From contig NZ_LMMU01000007.1 in the NCBI RefSeq assembly GCF_001422375.1, positions 722,184 to 786,183 of the forward strand: a stretch of 64,000 bases of DNA. The letters run 5' to 3'. Positions 42,660-51,885 of this stretch are shown piece after piece. The notes under the pieces were generated by a model. That model was not told the origin of the DNA and searched no databases. It saw only the letters and a program-made list of their open reading frames with translations. How positions within the stretch are numbered: position 1 is the stretch's first letter; every line of letters starts with the position of its first letter. Origin of the DNA: Methylobacterium sp. Leaf99. Lineage in GTDB: Bacteria; Pseudomonadota; Alphaproteobacteria; Rhizobiales; Beijerinckiaceae. The position numbers and the translations under genes are program-made.

Positions 42660-43337
42660 TTGCGTATCCTGGCCATCGACACGGCGCTCGACGCCTGCTC
42701 CGTCTGCATCGCGACGGATGCGTCCGACGATCTCCTCGCCCACGAGTCGATGATCCTCGGGCGCGGCCACGCCGAAGCCCTGCTGCCCATGGTCGAGCGC
42801 GTGGTCTCGCGCGTGGATGGCGGCTTCGAAGCCCTCGACCGCGTCGCCGTCACCGTCGGTCCCGGCAGCTACACCGGCCTGCGCGTCGGCCTGTCGGCGG
42901 CCCGCGCCATCGGCCTCGCCACGGGCATTCCCGTCGTCGGCGTCACCACCCTGTCGGCCCTGCTCGCCCCCCTCCTGGCCCTCAACGGCGCCGGTCTCAT
43001 CGTCGCCGCCGTCGATGCCCGCCACGGCGCGGTCTACCTCCAGGCCATGAGCATGGCCGACGGCATCGTCGTCCCACCCAGTTTGCTGCCCCTGGAAGAG
43101 GCCGCCGCCATGCTCGACGGCACCGTGACCCTGGTCGGCTCCGGCGCGCCGGCGCTCGCCGCCCTGCTGAAGGCGCGCGGCCTCGACGTGCAGCTCGCCG
43201 GGACGGGACCCGCCGACATCGCCTGGATCGCCTCCCTGGGCATGCTGGCCGACCCCGCCCAGGCCCTGCCCCGCCCGCTCTACCTGCGCGGCCCCGACGC
43301 CCAGCCCCAGGATCACGCGAGGCTCGCCCGCCGATGA
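42660..43337 (+). CDS. tsaB: tRNA threonylcarbamoyladenosine biosynthesis protein TsaB
   Basis: 225 residues. ASKHA-fold partner of TsaD: RILAIDTALDACSVCIATDA at the start, AVTVGPGSYTGLRVGLSAAR and AIGLATGIPVVGVTTLSALL. It supports formation of t6A37 in ANN-decoding tRNAs. Start is TTG 42660, five bases after CGGGAG, giving MRILAIDTA as in relatives; GTG 42654 is in frame but overlaps that ribosome site. Its TGA overlaps the rimI ATG (ATGA). First gene of a seven-gene housekeeping run to lnt. Confidence 0.93.
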   Translation: MRILAIDTALDACSVCIATDASDDLLAHESMILGRGHAEALLPMVERVVSRVDGGFEALDRVAVTVGPGSYTGLRVGLSAARAIGLATGIPVVGVTTLSALLAPLLALNGAGLIVAAVDARHGAVYLQAMSMADGIVVPPSLLPLEEAAAMLDGTVTLVGSGAPALAALLKARGLDVQLAGTGPADIAWIASLGMLADPAQALPRPLYLRGPDAQPQDHARLARR

Positions 43338-43855
43338 CGCGACCGATGACCCCGTTCTGGCCGTTCGAGATGTGGTCCGCGTGGTGGGAGGCCTGGGGCG
43401 GGGCGCCCTACGTCGCCATCCTGCGCGATTCGGGTCAGGCCCGGGCCCTCGCCCGCCTCCACGCCACCGCCTTCGCCCGGCCCTGGGACGCCCACGAGTT
43501 CGAGCGCATGCTGTGCGAGCGCTCCACGGAGGCCCACGCCCTGTGGAAGGGCGGCACCATCCAGGGCTTCGTCCTCTCGCGAAAGGCCGCGGACGAGGCT
43601 GAGATCCTCACGGTCGTGCTGGCGCCGGGCATGCGTGGCAACGGCCTGAGCCGCAAGCTCGTGGCCGACCACCTCGCCCACCTCGCGTTGAGCGGCGTGC
43701 GCCGGGTCCACCTCGAAGTCGACGAGGGCAACGCGCCGGCCCTCAAGCTCTATGCCCGCCACGGCTTCCGGCAGGTCGGCGAGCGCACGGGCTACTATGC
43801 CCGCGCCGACGGCGGCCGCGCCACCGCCCTCACCATGACGGCCGAGCTGGCGTGA
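43334..43855 (+). CDS. rimI: RimI-type ribosomal-protein-alanine N-acetyltransferase
   Basis: 173 residues. GNAT domain with LARLHATAFARPWDAHEFER, the acetyl-CoA loop VLAPGMRGNGLSRKLVADHL and VHLEVDEGNAPALKLYARHG, as in RimI, which acetylates the N-terminus of S18. Residues 1-30 form an unusual Trp-rich start (FWPFEMWSAWWEAWGG). It overlaps tsaB by four bases (ATGA), so it is coupled. tsaB-rimI is a conserved pair. Confidence 0.92.
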   Translation: MTRPMTPFWPFEMWSAWWEAWGGAPYVAILRDSGQARALARLHATAFARPWDAHEFERMLCERSTEAHALWKGGTIQGFVLSRKAADEAEILTVVLAPGMRGNGLSRKLVADHLAHLALSGVRRVHLEVDEGNAPALKLYARHGFRQVGERTGYYARADGGRATALTMTAELA

Positions 43856-43871
43856 GGCGCCCGGCGGCCCG

Positions 43872-44747
43872 ATGACCCGCGTCGGTACGATCCTGCGCCT
43901 TGCGCTCTGCGCCCTCGCCTTCGGGCTGATGGTCGGGCCCCATCTGCTGAGCCGGCGCTACGGCCGCGGGCGCCTGGCCGGCGACCTGCCGACGCGGTTC
44001 CACCGGACCTTCCTGCGCCTGTTCGGCGTGCGCGTGACCCAGAGCGGCACCCCGCCGGCGCCGGGCGAGCCGGCTTTGGTCCTCGCCAACCACATCTCCT
44101 GGCTCGACATCCTCGTGCTCGGGTCCCTGCGCCCCCTGTCCTTCGTGGCCAAATCCGAGATCGCCGCCTGGCCGGTCATCGGCACCCTGGCGCGGCTGCA
44201 GCGCACGGTGTTCATCGACCGGGCCCGGCGGGCGGCCACGGCGGACGTCAATGCCACCGTCGCCGACCGCCTCGCCGGTGGGGATCTCATCGTGCTGTTC
44301 GCCGAGGGCACCACGGGCGACGGCACCCGCCTGCTGCCGTTCCGATCGTCCCTGGTGGGCGCGGCCCGCGCCGCCATCGACGGAACCGGACCCGAGCGCA
44401 TCCGCCTGCAGCCCCTCGCCATCACCTATCCGCGCCGCAACGGCCTGCCCCTGGTGCGGGCCGAGCGGCCGGGCATCGCCTGGTACGGCGACATGGAGCT
44501 CGCGCCCCACCTGTCCGACTTCTTCGCCAACGGCCCCGTCGACGTGCACGTGGTCTGGGGCGCCCCCATCGCCTTCGAGGCCGGCACCGACCGCAAGCGC
44601 GCGACGGCCCTGGCGCAAGCCTCCGTCCGCGACGCCCTCCAACGCGCGGTCACGGGCCGGCCGCCGAAAGGCGCGGTCTGGAGCGGCACGCGCCGCCTGC
44701 CCGACACGGCGTCCGACGGGACGGCCTCCGGCATACCCGCCCTCTGA
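43872..44747 (+). CDS. 1-acyl-sn-glycerol-3-phosphate acyltransferase (PlsC family)
   Basis: 291 residues. One N-terminal membrane segment, then the catalytic NHxxxxD motif in [31 protein letters not shown] and [15 protein letters not shown]. It adds the second acyl chain in phosphatidic acid synthesis (or modifies ornithine/lyso lipids, as some paralogues do). It begins 17 bases after rimI. In many Rhizobiales a fur/mur gene lies between rimI and this gene; it is absent here. The C-terminal 30 residues ([15 protein letters not shown]) look disordered. Confidence 0.91.
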   Translation: MTRVGTILRLALCALAFGLMVGPHLLSRRYGRGRLAGDLPTRFHRTFLRLFGVRVTQSGTPPAPGEPALVLANHISWLDILVLGSLRPLSFVAKSEIAAWPVIGTLARLQRTVFIDRARRAATADVNATVADRLAGGDLIVLFAEGTTGDGTRLLPFRSSLVGAARAAIDGTGPERIRLQPLAITYPRRNGLPLVRAERPGIAWYGDMELAPHLSDFFANGPVDVHVVWGAPIAFEAGTDRKRATALAQASVRDALQRAVTGRPPKGAVWSGTRRLPDTASDGTASGIPAL

Positions 44748-44832
44748 GGCGTTTGCGCCCGCCCTGCCGGTCGCGACGCCGCGCGGGAACCGTGCTAAGG
44801 GCTCGGGCGAAACGCGGGTCGGGACCGGACTG

Positions 44833-46173
44833 TTGAAGAAAGCCTTCGTCAAATCCTACGGCTGCCAGATGAACGCCTACGACGCCACCCGGATGGCGGA
44901 CGTGCTCGGCGCCGAGGGCTACGTCGCGACGGAGACGGTGGAGGAGGCGGATGTCGTCATCCTCAACACCTGCCACATCCGCGAGAAGGCGGCCGACAAG
45001 GTCTATTCCGAACTCGGGCGCCTGCGCGTCCTCAAGACCGAGCGCGGGGCGGCCGGCCACGACACCCGCATCGTCGTCGCCGGCTGCGTCGCCCAGGCCG
45101 AGGGCGCCGAGATCCTCTCCCGGGCGCCGAGCGTCGACGTGGTCGTCGGCCCGCAGAACTATCACCGCCTGCCCGACCTGCTCGCCCGCTCGCGGACGAA
45201 GCGCGTCGTCGACACGGAATTCCCCATCGAGGACAAGTTCGACCACCTGCCGGCACGGCGCACCCTCGGGGTCACGGCCTTCCTCACGGTGCAGGAGGGC
45301 TGCGACAAGTTCTGCGCCTTCTGCGTGGTGCCCTACACCCGCGGCGCCGAGGTCTCCCGCTCCGTGGCGGCGATCCGGGCCGAGGCGGAACGGCTGCTCC
45401 AGGGCGGCGCCCGCGAGATCACCCTCATCGGCCAGAACGTGAACGCCTATCACGGCCTCGGCCTCGACGGCGGCGCGGCGTCCCTGCCGGACCTCATGCG
45501 CACCATCGCTGGACTGCCGGGGCTCCTGCGCCTGCGCTACACCACGAGCCACCCCAACGACATGGCGCCCGACCTCGTAGCGGCGCACAGCAGCCTGCCG
45601 GCCCTGATGCCGTTCCTGCACCTGCCGGTGCAGTCGGGCTCGGACCGGGTGCTGAAGGCGATGAACCGCAAGCACACGGCGGAAGCCTACCGCGAACGCA
45701 TCGCCGCGGTGCGGGCCGTGCGGCCCGACATCGCCCTGTCGTCGGACTTCATCGTCGGCTTTCCCGGCGAGACCGAGGCGGAGTTCCAGGAGACCATGAG
45801 GCTCGTCGCCGACATCGGCTTCGCCAGCGCCTACTCGTTCAAGTACAGCGCCCGCCCCGGGACCCCGGCGGCGGAGTGGGCCGACGCGGTGCCGGAGGAC
45901 GTGAAGACCCGCCGTCTCCACGCCCTCCAGGCCCTGCTCGATGCCCAGCGCCACGCCTTCAACGCCTCCTTTGTCGGTTCCGTCGTGGAAGTGCTGGTGG
46001 AGAAGGCCGGGCGCCACGCGGGTCAGGTCGCGGGCAAGACGCCTCACCTCCTTCCCGTTCAGTTCGACGCGCCCACATCCACCATCGGCACCCTGGTGCC
46101 CGTGCGGATCGTCCGGGCCGGCTCCAACAGCCTGTTCGGCGAGGCCGTGGCCGACGCGGCGGTCGCGGCGTGA
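44833..46173 (+). CDS. miaB: tRNA-2-methylthio-N6-dimethylallyladenosine synthase
   Basis: 446 residues. Methylthiotransferase with the three N-terminal cluster cysteines ([30 protein letters not shown]), radical SAM CxxxCxxC in [16 protein letters not shown], and a C-terminal TRAM domain ([20 protein letters not shown]). It converts i6A37 to ms2i6A37 in tRNA. Start TTG 44833 gives [12 protein letters not shown], as expected; the longer open frame upstream is a shadow of the acyltransferase gene. Followed by phoH with a short gap. Confidence 0.95.
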   Translation: MKKAFVKSYGCQMNAYDATRMADVLGAEGYVATETVEEADVVILNTCHIREKAADKVYSELGRLRVLKTERGAAGHDTRIVVAGCVAQAEGAEILSRAPSVDVVVGPQNYHRLPDLLARSRTKRVVDTEFPIEDKFDHLPARRTLGVTAFLTVQEGCDKFCAFCVVPYTRGAEVSRSVAAIRAEAERLLQGGAREITLIGQNVNAYHGLGLDGGAASLPDLMRTIAGLPGLLRLRYTTSHPNDMAPDLVAAHSSLPALMPFLHLPVQSGSDRVLKAMNRKHTAEAYRERIAAVRAVRPDIALSSDFIVGFPGETEAEFQETMRLVADIGFASAYSFKYSARPGTPAAEWADAVPEDVKTRRLHALQALLDAQRHAFNASFVGSVVEVLVEKAGRHAGQVAGKTPHLLPVQFDAPTSTIGTLVPVRIVRAGSNSLFGEAVADAAVAA

Positions 46174-46218
46174 GCCGAGCGATCCCGTTCCGTGTGATCA
46201 CCATCGAAGGAAACCGGC

Positions 46219-47325
46219 GTGGCAGCATCTGACGGGATCGGCCGGGGCGGCCCCTTGCGCGGGCGCGGCCCGGCGGCGCGCACGGGCGAGATCGTCGAAT
46301 CCCTCGAGGCGTCCCTGACCTTCGACGACAACCGCCTCGCGAGCCTCGTCTTCGGCCAGTACGACCAGAACGTCGCCCATATCGAGCGTCGCCTCGACGT
46401 CGTCGCCACGGCTTTGGGCAACCACCTCGTCATCAAGGGGTCGCCCGAGGCGGCGGAGAAGGCCCGCAAGGTGTTCGAGCGCCTCTACGCCCGGGTGCGG
46501 GCGAGCGGCACCGCCCTGACCCTCGGCGACGTCGACGGCGCGATCCAGGAGACGACGCAGCAGGGCACCCTGTTCCCGGCGGCCGAGGTCAGCGCCGAGC
46601 CCGACCGGCCGGTCTTCGACCAGATCGCCACCCGCCGGCGCGGCGCCGTGCGCGCCCGCAATCCGGCCCAGGACGCCTACATCAAGCTCCTGCGCACCCG
46701 CGAGCTCGTCTTCGCCGAGGGTCCGGCCGGCACCGGCAAGACCTGGCTCGCCGTGGGCCACGCCGTCTCCCTGCTGGAGCAGGGCCATGTCGAGCGCATC
46801 ATCCTGTCCCGCCCCGCCGTCGAGGCCGGCGAGCGCCTCGGCTTCCTGCCCGGCGACATGCGCGACAAGGTCGATCCGTACCTGCGCCCGATCTACGACG
46901 CCCTCTACGACTTCATGGAGGCCCGCCACGTCGATCGCGGCCTCCAGACCGGGATCATCGAGATCGCGCCCCTGGCCTTCATGCGCGGGCGCACCCTGAC
47001 CAACGCCGTGGTGCTCCTCGACGAGGCGCAGAACACCACCTCCATGCAGATGAAGATGTTTCTGACCCGCCTCGGCGAGAACTCGCGGATGATCATCACG
47101 GGCGATCCGAGCCAGGTCGATCTGCCGCCGGGCCAGCGCTCGGGCCTCGTCGAGGCGGTGAACATCCTCGACGGCGTCGAGGGCATCGGCCGCGTCACGT
47201 TCCGCGACGTCGACGTGGTCCGCCACGACCTCGTCCGCCGCATCGTCACCGCCTACGAATCGGCCGCCCACGGCGAGCACGATTCCGATCGCAACCCGAA
47301 CCCGCGCCGCCGGCCGAGCGCATGA
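46219..47325 (+). CDS. PhoH-family ATPase
   Basis: 368 residues from GTG 46219, with GAAGGA eight bases upstream. N-terminal KH-like region then a P-loop ATPase domain: VFAEGPAGTGKTWLAVGHAV (Walker A, about residues 165-185), ILSRPAVEAGERLGFLPGDM and VLLDEAQNTTSMQMKMFLTR (Walker B). PhoH/YbeZ proteins bind RNA and work with YbeY in rRNA maturation and ribosome quality control. The ybeY gene overlaps its stop by four bases (ATGA), matching that partnership. Confidence 0.94.
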   Translation: MAASDGIGRGGPLRGRGPAARTGEIVESLEASLTFDDNRLASLVFGQYDQNVAHIERRLDVVATALGNHLVIKGSPEAAEKARKVFERLYARVRASGTALTLGDVDGAIQETTQQGTLFPAAEVSAEPDRPVFDQIATRRRGAVRARNPAQDAYIKLLRTRELVFAEGPAGTGKTWLAVGHAVSLLEQGHVERIILSRPAVEAGERLGFLPGDMRDKVDPYLRPIYDALYDFMEARHVDRGLQTGIIEIAPLAFMRGRTLTNAVVLLDEAQNTTSMQMKMFLTRLGENSRMIITGDPSQVDLPPGQRSGLVEAVNILDGVEGIGRVTFRDVDVVRHDLVRRIVTAYESAAHGEHDSDRNPNPRRRPSA

Positions 47326-47810
47326 CCGTCGAGAACGAGATCGACGTCGCCGTCGAGGACGAGCGCTGGGAAGGCGTGACGCCCGACCTCGAAGCCTTCG
47401 TCGTCCGCGCCGTGGAGGCCGGCCTCGCCGTGGCGCCGGACTTGCCCGAGGGGGCGGTCGAGGTCAGCATCCTGCTCACCACCGATGCGGCCGTGCGGGC
47501 GCTGAACAAGACCTGGCGGGCCCAGGACAAGCCCACCAACGTCCTGTCGTTTCCAAGCCCCCCGCAGCCCCCCCATGCGGGAATGGCGCGGCCCCTGGGC
47601 GATGTCGTTCTTGCGTATGACACGATGCTGCGCGAGAGTGCGGAGCAATCGAAGCCGCTCAGCCATCACCTCGCGCACCTCCTTGTCCATGGCACCCTCC
47701 ACCTCCTCGGTCAGGACCACGAGACGGGCGACGCGGACGCCGAGGCCATGGAGGCGCTCGAAGTCGCGGCCCTCGCCACCCTCGGCGTGCCCGATCCCTA
47801 CGCCGATTGA
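47322..47810 (+). CDS. ybeY: Endoribonuclease YbeY
   Basis: 162 residues. The metal-binding signature HLLVHGTLHLLGQDHE (HGxLHLxGxDH) is complete, and NKTWRAQDKPTNVLSFP is the other conserved segment. A zinc-dependent single-strand endoribonuclease for 16S rRNA 3'-end processing. Coupled to phoH by the ATGA overlap and followed after 36 bases by the CorC-like gene. Confidence 0.95.
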   Translation: MTVENEIDVAVEDERWEGVTPDLEAFVVRAVEAGLAVAPDLPEGAVEVSILLTTDAAVRALNKTWRAQDKPTNVLSFPSPPQPPHAGMARPLGDVVLAYDTMLRESAEQSKPLSHHLAHLLVHGTLHLLGQDHETGDADAEAMEALEVAALATLGVPDPYAD

Positions 47811-47846
47811 GCGGCAGCAACGCCGGCCATCCCAGATCAGAGAGAC

Positions 47847-48956
47847 ATGACGAACGATCGAAGTCGCGGCGCGGCCCAGGCCGCGCCCAGCGCACATGAC
47901 GGTGAGGCTCAGGCCCGCGAGCCCTGGTACGACCGCCTGCTGCACGTGTTCCACCTCCGGCCGCGCGATTCGTTGCGCGACGACATCGAGGACCGGCTGG
48001 CCGAGCCCGATTCGGGCGAGAACGCCTTCTCGCCCATCGAGCGGGCCATGCTCAAGAACGTGCTCGGCCTGCACAAGGTGCGGGTCGACGACGTGATGAT
48101 CCCGCGCATCGACATCGTCGCCGTGTCCATGGACACGAGTCTCGGCGAACTGCTGAAGCTGTTCCGCACGGCCGGGCATTCGCGCCTGCCCGTCTACGGC
48201 GAGACCCTCGACGACCCCAAGGGCATGGTCCACATCCGCGACTTCGTCGATCACATCGCCGCGCGGGCGGAAGCCGGTTTCCGGCGCCCGGGCGCGTCGC
48301 CCGTCGAGACCCCGGACGAGGCGCCGCCCCCGCGTCCCCGCCGGGGCGCCCGCGCCCTGCGCACGCTCAACCTCGGCAACGTCGATCTGTCGGCGACCCT
48401 GGCGTCCACCCGCATCCAGCGCCCGGTCCTGTTCGTGCCCCCCTCCATGCCGGCCATCGACCTCCTGGTGCGGATGCAGGCGACCCGGACCCACATGGCC
48501 CTCGTCATCGACGAGTACGGCGGCACCGACGGCCTCATCTCCATCGAGGATCTCGTCGAGATGGTGGTGGGCGACATCGAGGACGAGCACGACGTGGCCG
48601 AAGGGCGCCTCGTCCACCGCGTCGAGGGCGAGGGCGACGTGTTCGTCGCCGATGCCCGCGCGGGCCTCGCCGAAGTGTCGGAGGCCAGCGGCGTCGACCT
48701 CGTCGCGGCGGTCGGCGACATGGCCGAGGAGATCGACACCATCGGCGGTCTCATCGTCACCCTGGCCGGCCGCGTGCCGTCGCGGGGCGAGTTCATCGCC
48801 GGTCCGGGCGACCTCGAATTCGAGGTGCTCGACGCCGACCCGCGCCGGGTCAAGCGCCTGCGCCTGCAGCGCGGCGACGCGCGGATCACCGCGGTGGTGC
48901 CCCTGGCCCTGCCGCCGCCCGCGCCCAACCCGAGCCTCGAAGCCCCCGCGTCGTGA
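47847..48956 (+). CDS. CBS-domain CorC/HlyC-family protein
   Basis: 369 residues. FSPIERAMLKNVLGLHKVRV and VDDVMIPRIDIVAVSMDTSL open two CBS domains (second around LVIDEYGGTDGLISIEDLVE), with a C-terminal transporter-associated domain (VDLVAAVGDMAEEIDTIGGL). There is no N-terminal DUF21 membrane domain, so it is the soluble CorC/TlyC type, associated with magnesium or cobalt handling or ion-stress. A long Pro/Arg-rich insertion (about 143-170) separates the CBS motifs. The lnt gene follows 16 bases later. Confidence 0.9.
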   Translation: MTNDRSRGAAQAAPSAHDGEAQAREPWYDRLLHVFHLRPRDSLRDDIEDRLAEPDSGENAFSPIERAMLKNVLGLHKVRVDDVMIPRIDIVAVSMDTSLGELLKLFRTAGHSRLPVYGETLDDPKGMVHIRDFVDHIAARAEAGFRRPGASPVETPDEAPPPRPRRGARALRTLNLGNVDLSATLASTRIQRPVLFVPPSMPAIDLLVRMQATRTHMALVIDEYGGTDGLISIEDLVEMVVGDIEDEHDVAEGRLVHRVEGEGDVFVADARAGLAEVSEASGVDLVAAVGDMAEEIDTIGGLIVTLAGRVPSRGEFIAGPGDLEFEVLDADPRRVKRLRLQRGDARITAVVPLALPPPAPNPSLEAPAS

Positions 48957-48972
48957 CGGCGCCCCTCGCGTC

Positions 48973-50646
48973 ATGAACCGCAGCCGCGCCGACGCCGTGC
49001 CGGCGGCGGGGCCCCTCGCCGTCCTCGCCCAGTGGGTGATGCTGAGCGCGGGGTGGCACCGGTTGCTCCTGGCCTATTGCGCCGGTGCCTTCGGGGCCCT
49101 GGCGATGCCGCCCTTCGGGGCGCTTCCGGCCCTCGCCGTCGCCCTCGCCGTCGGGGTCTGGCTCCTGGACGGGGCCGCGACGGGCCGAAGCGCCTGGCGC
49201 ACCCTCCGGGTCGCCGGGCTCATCGGCTGGGCCTGGGGCTTCGGCTACCTCACGGCCGGCCTGTGGTGGCTCGGCTCGGCCTTCCTCGTGGAGGCGGAGG
49301 ACTTCGCCTGGGCCCTGCCCCTCGGGGTGATCGGCCTGCCCGCCGTCCTCGGCCTGTTCTACGGGCTCGGGTTCGCCCTCGCCCGCCTCCTCTGGTCGCC
49401 GGGCGCGGGGCGGCTTCTGGCCCTCGGCTTCGGCCTCGCCACCTGCGAATGGCTGCGCGGGCACCTCTTCACCGGGTTTCCCTGGAACAGCCTCGGCATG
49501 GCGCTGGGCCAGAACCTCTGGCTGATGCAGTCGGCCGCCGGCATCGGCCTCTACGGCCTTACCCTCCTCGCCGTCCTCGTCGCCGCCGCGCCCGCGACCC
49601 TCGCCACGGGTGCGACCCGATCCGGGCGCCTCGTCCCGACCCTCGCGGCGGGCCTGGTCCTCGCGGCCATGGCCGTCCTCGGCGCCGCGCGCCTGCCGGC
49701 CGGTCCGGACGCCACGGTGGCGGGCATCCGCCTGCGCCTCGTTCAGCCGAACCTCAACCAGGACGCCAAGTTCCGCCCCGAGAACCGCGCGGACATCCTT
49801 GACCGCTACATCGAACTCAGCGACCGGGCCGCCGCCCCCGACCGTTCGGGGATCGCCGACGTCACCCACGTGATCTGGCCGGAATCGGCGTTTCCCTTCC
49901 TGATCCAGCGCGATCCGGAAGCCCTGGCGCGCATCGCCGCCGCCCTGCCGCCGGGCACGCAGCTCATCACCGGCGCGGCCCGCGCCGACACGCCGGCCGA
50001 GGGCGAGCGCCCGCGCTTCTTCAATTCGATCCTCACCCTCGCGGCCGGACCGAAGCTCGGCGACGTCTACGACAAGGTCCACCTCGTCCCCTTCGGCGAG
50101 TACCTGCCCGGCCCCCTCGACGCCACCTTGCGCGCCCTGCGCATCCGGCAGTTCGTGGCGATCCCCGGCGGCTTCACCGCAGGAGACCGGGCGCGTCAGC
50201 GCATCCTGTCGGTGCCGGGCCTGCCGCCGGTGGCCGCCACCATCTGCTACGAGGCGATCTTTCCCGGTGCCATCGTGCCGGAAGCGACGCCGAGCGGTCC
50301 GCCGCCGGTGCCGGGGCTGATCCTCAACCTCACCAACGACGCCTGGTTCGGCGACACCCCCGGCCCCCGCCAGCACTTCGCCCAGGCGCGCCTGCGCGCC
50401 GTCGAAGAGGGGCTGCCCCTGGTGCGCGACGCCAACACCGGCATCTCGGCCGTGGTCGATGCCCATGGGCGGATCACCGCGAGCCTGCCCGTCGGGGTCG
50501 AGGGCGTCCTCGACGCCGATCTTCCCGTACGCCTGACCCAGCGCACGCCCTATGCCCGTTTCGGCGATGCGCCCTTCGCCCTGATGCTGGGCCTCGCGTT
50601 CCTCGGGGCGCTGGCCGTGCGGCGCCGGTCGCCCGGGGCCGCATGA
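48973..50646 (+). CDS. lnt: Apolipoprotein N-acyltransferase
   Basis: 557 residues: six to eight membrane helices, then a nitrilase-like periplasmic domain with the triad Glu304 (IWPESAFPF), Lys368 (YDKVHLVPFGEYLP) and Cys425 (TICYEAIFPG). It N-acylates the lipoprotein Cys, the last step of lipoprotein maturation. Slightly longer than E. coli Lnt (512). The next gene overlaps its TGA (ATGA). In other Rhizobiales lnt is followed by an HTH gene, metK and trmB; here an MFS transporter takes that place. Confidence 0.95.
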   Translation: MNRSRADAVPAAGPLAVLAQWVMLSAGWHRLLLAYCAGAFGALAMPPFGALPALAVALAVGVWLLDGAATGRSAWRTLRVAGLIGWAWGFGYLTAGLWWLGSAFLVEAEDFAWALPLGVIGLPAVLGLFYGLGFALARLLWSPGAGRLLALGFGLATCEWLRGHLFTGFPWNSLGMALGQNLWLMQSAAGIGLYGLTLLAVLVAAAPATLATGATRSGRLVPTLAAGLVLAAMAVLGAARLPAGPDATVAGIRLRLVQPNLNQDAKFRPENRADILDRYIELSDRAAAPDRSGIADVTHVIWPESAFPFLIQRDPEALARIAAALPPGTQLITGAARADTPAEGERPRFFNSILTLAAGPKLGDVYDKVHLVPFGEYLPGPLDATLRALRIRQFVAIPGGFTAGDRARQRILSVPGLPPVAATICYEAIFPGAIVPEATPSGPPPVPGLILNLTNDAWFGDTPGPRQHFAQARLRAVEEGLPLVRDANTGISAVVDAHGRITASLPVGVEGVLDADLPVRLTQRTPYARFGDAPFALMLGLAFLGALAVRRRSPGAA

Positions 50647-51845
50647 CGAGGGCCGCACGACGGGGACCGCGTGACGTGAGCGGCCCGGCCACCCTCCACC
50701 CCGCCCTGGTCGGCGTCGGGATCATGCTCGTCGCGTTCAACCTGCGCCCGGCCCTGACCACGGTCGGTCCCCTCCTCGAGGCGATCCGGGCGACGACGGG
50801 ACTGAGCACCGCCGGGGCCGCTTTCCTCAACACCCTGCCGGTCCTGTGCATCGGCCTCGCCTGTGCGCTGGGACCCGTGGTGATCCACCGCCTCGGCGCC
50901 GACCGGGGCGTGCTCCTCGCCGTCGCCGTCGTGGCCCTCGGCTCGGGTTTGCGCGGCCTCGGCGGCCTCGCGCCGCTCTTCGTCGGCGCCTGCCTCGCCG
51001 CCATGGGGATCGGCCTCGCCGGCGTCCTGCTGCCGGGCCTGGTCAAGCGTGATTTTCCGGCCCGCGTCGGCCTGATGACCGGGCTCTACACAATGGTCCT
51101 GTGCCTCGGCGCCGCCGCCGGGGCCGGGCTCAGCGTCCCCCTCGCCCAATCCGTCGACGGGTGGTCCCCGGCCCTCGGCCTCTGGGGCGTGCCGGCCCTC
51201 GTCGCGACCCTGGCCTGGCTGCCCTTCGCCCGCAGCGCCGACCCGGCCGCGCCGTCCGTGCGGCGGCCGCCCCTGTGGCGGGACACCCTCGCCTGGCAGG
51301 TCACCGGCTTCATGGGCCTGCAATCGTCCCTGGCCTACATCATGTTCGGCTGGCTGCCGGTGCTGCTGCACGATCGCGGCCTGAGTGCCGTCGATGCCGG
51401 GTTCGTGGCGTCGCTGATGAGCCTCGGGCAGGCGCCGGCCGCCCTCCTGGTGCCCACCCTCGCCGCCCGCGCCCGCGATCAGCGCCCCTTCGTGGCCGGC
51501 CTCCTCGCCGTGGCCGTCGTCGCCCTGCTCGCCCTCGCCATCGGCCCCGTCGACCTCGTGCGGCCCTTCGGGATGGTGCTCGGCTTCGGCATCGGCGGCC
51601 TGTTCGGTCTCGGGCTCACCCTCATCGTCCTGCGCGTCCGCGACGCCGCCGCGACGGCGTCCCTCGCGGCGATGTCGCAGAGCGTCGGCTACACCCTCGC
51701 CGCCCTCGGGCCCCTGGGCTTCGGCCTCGCGCACGACCTCACCGGGCGCTGGGGCGCCTCCGTCGGCCTGTTCTGCGCCATCGCGTTCGGCGCCCTGCTG
51801 TTCGGCCTCGGGGCCGGCCGCGACCGGAAGGTCGGCGGCCCCTGA
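50643..51845 (+). CDS. MFS transporter, CynX/NimT family
   Basis: 400 residues, 12 membrane helices. VGVGIMLVAFNLRPALTTVG at the start of helix 1 and LLPGLVKRDFPARVGLMTGL are typical of the CynX/NimT (cyanate/2-nitroimidazole) group; YIMFGWLPVLLHDRGLSAVD fits helix 7-8. Substrate unknown; no cyanase or nitroimidazole gene is nearby. The start ATG overlaps the lnt stop as ATGA. The gene may be an insertion at the end of the lnt cluster. Confidence 0.9.
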   Translation: MTRAARRGPRDVSGPATLHPALVGVGIMLVAFNLRPALTTVGPLLEAIRATTGLSTAGAAFLNTLPVLCIGLACALGPVVIHRLGADRGVLLAVAVVALGSGLRGLGGLAPLFVGACLAAMGIGLAGVLLPGLVKRDFPARVGLMTGLYTMVLCLGAAAGAGLSVPLAQSVDGWSPALGLWGVPALVATLAWLPFARSADPAAPSVRRPPLWRDTLAWQVTGFMGLQSSLAYIMFGWLPVLLHDRGLSAVDAGFVASLMSLGQAPAALLVPTLAARARDQRPFVAGLLAVAVVALLALAIGPVDLVRPFGMVLGFGIGGLFGLGLTLIVLRVRDAAATASLAAMSQSVGYTLAALGPLGFGLAHDLTGRWGASVGLFCAIAFGALLFGLGAGRDRKVGGP

Positions 51846-51885
51846 CGGCCGCGCCGCGCGTCGCGATGGCGGACGCCCGACGCGC

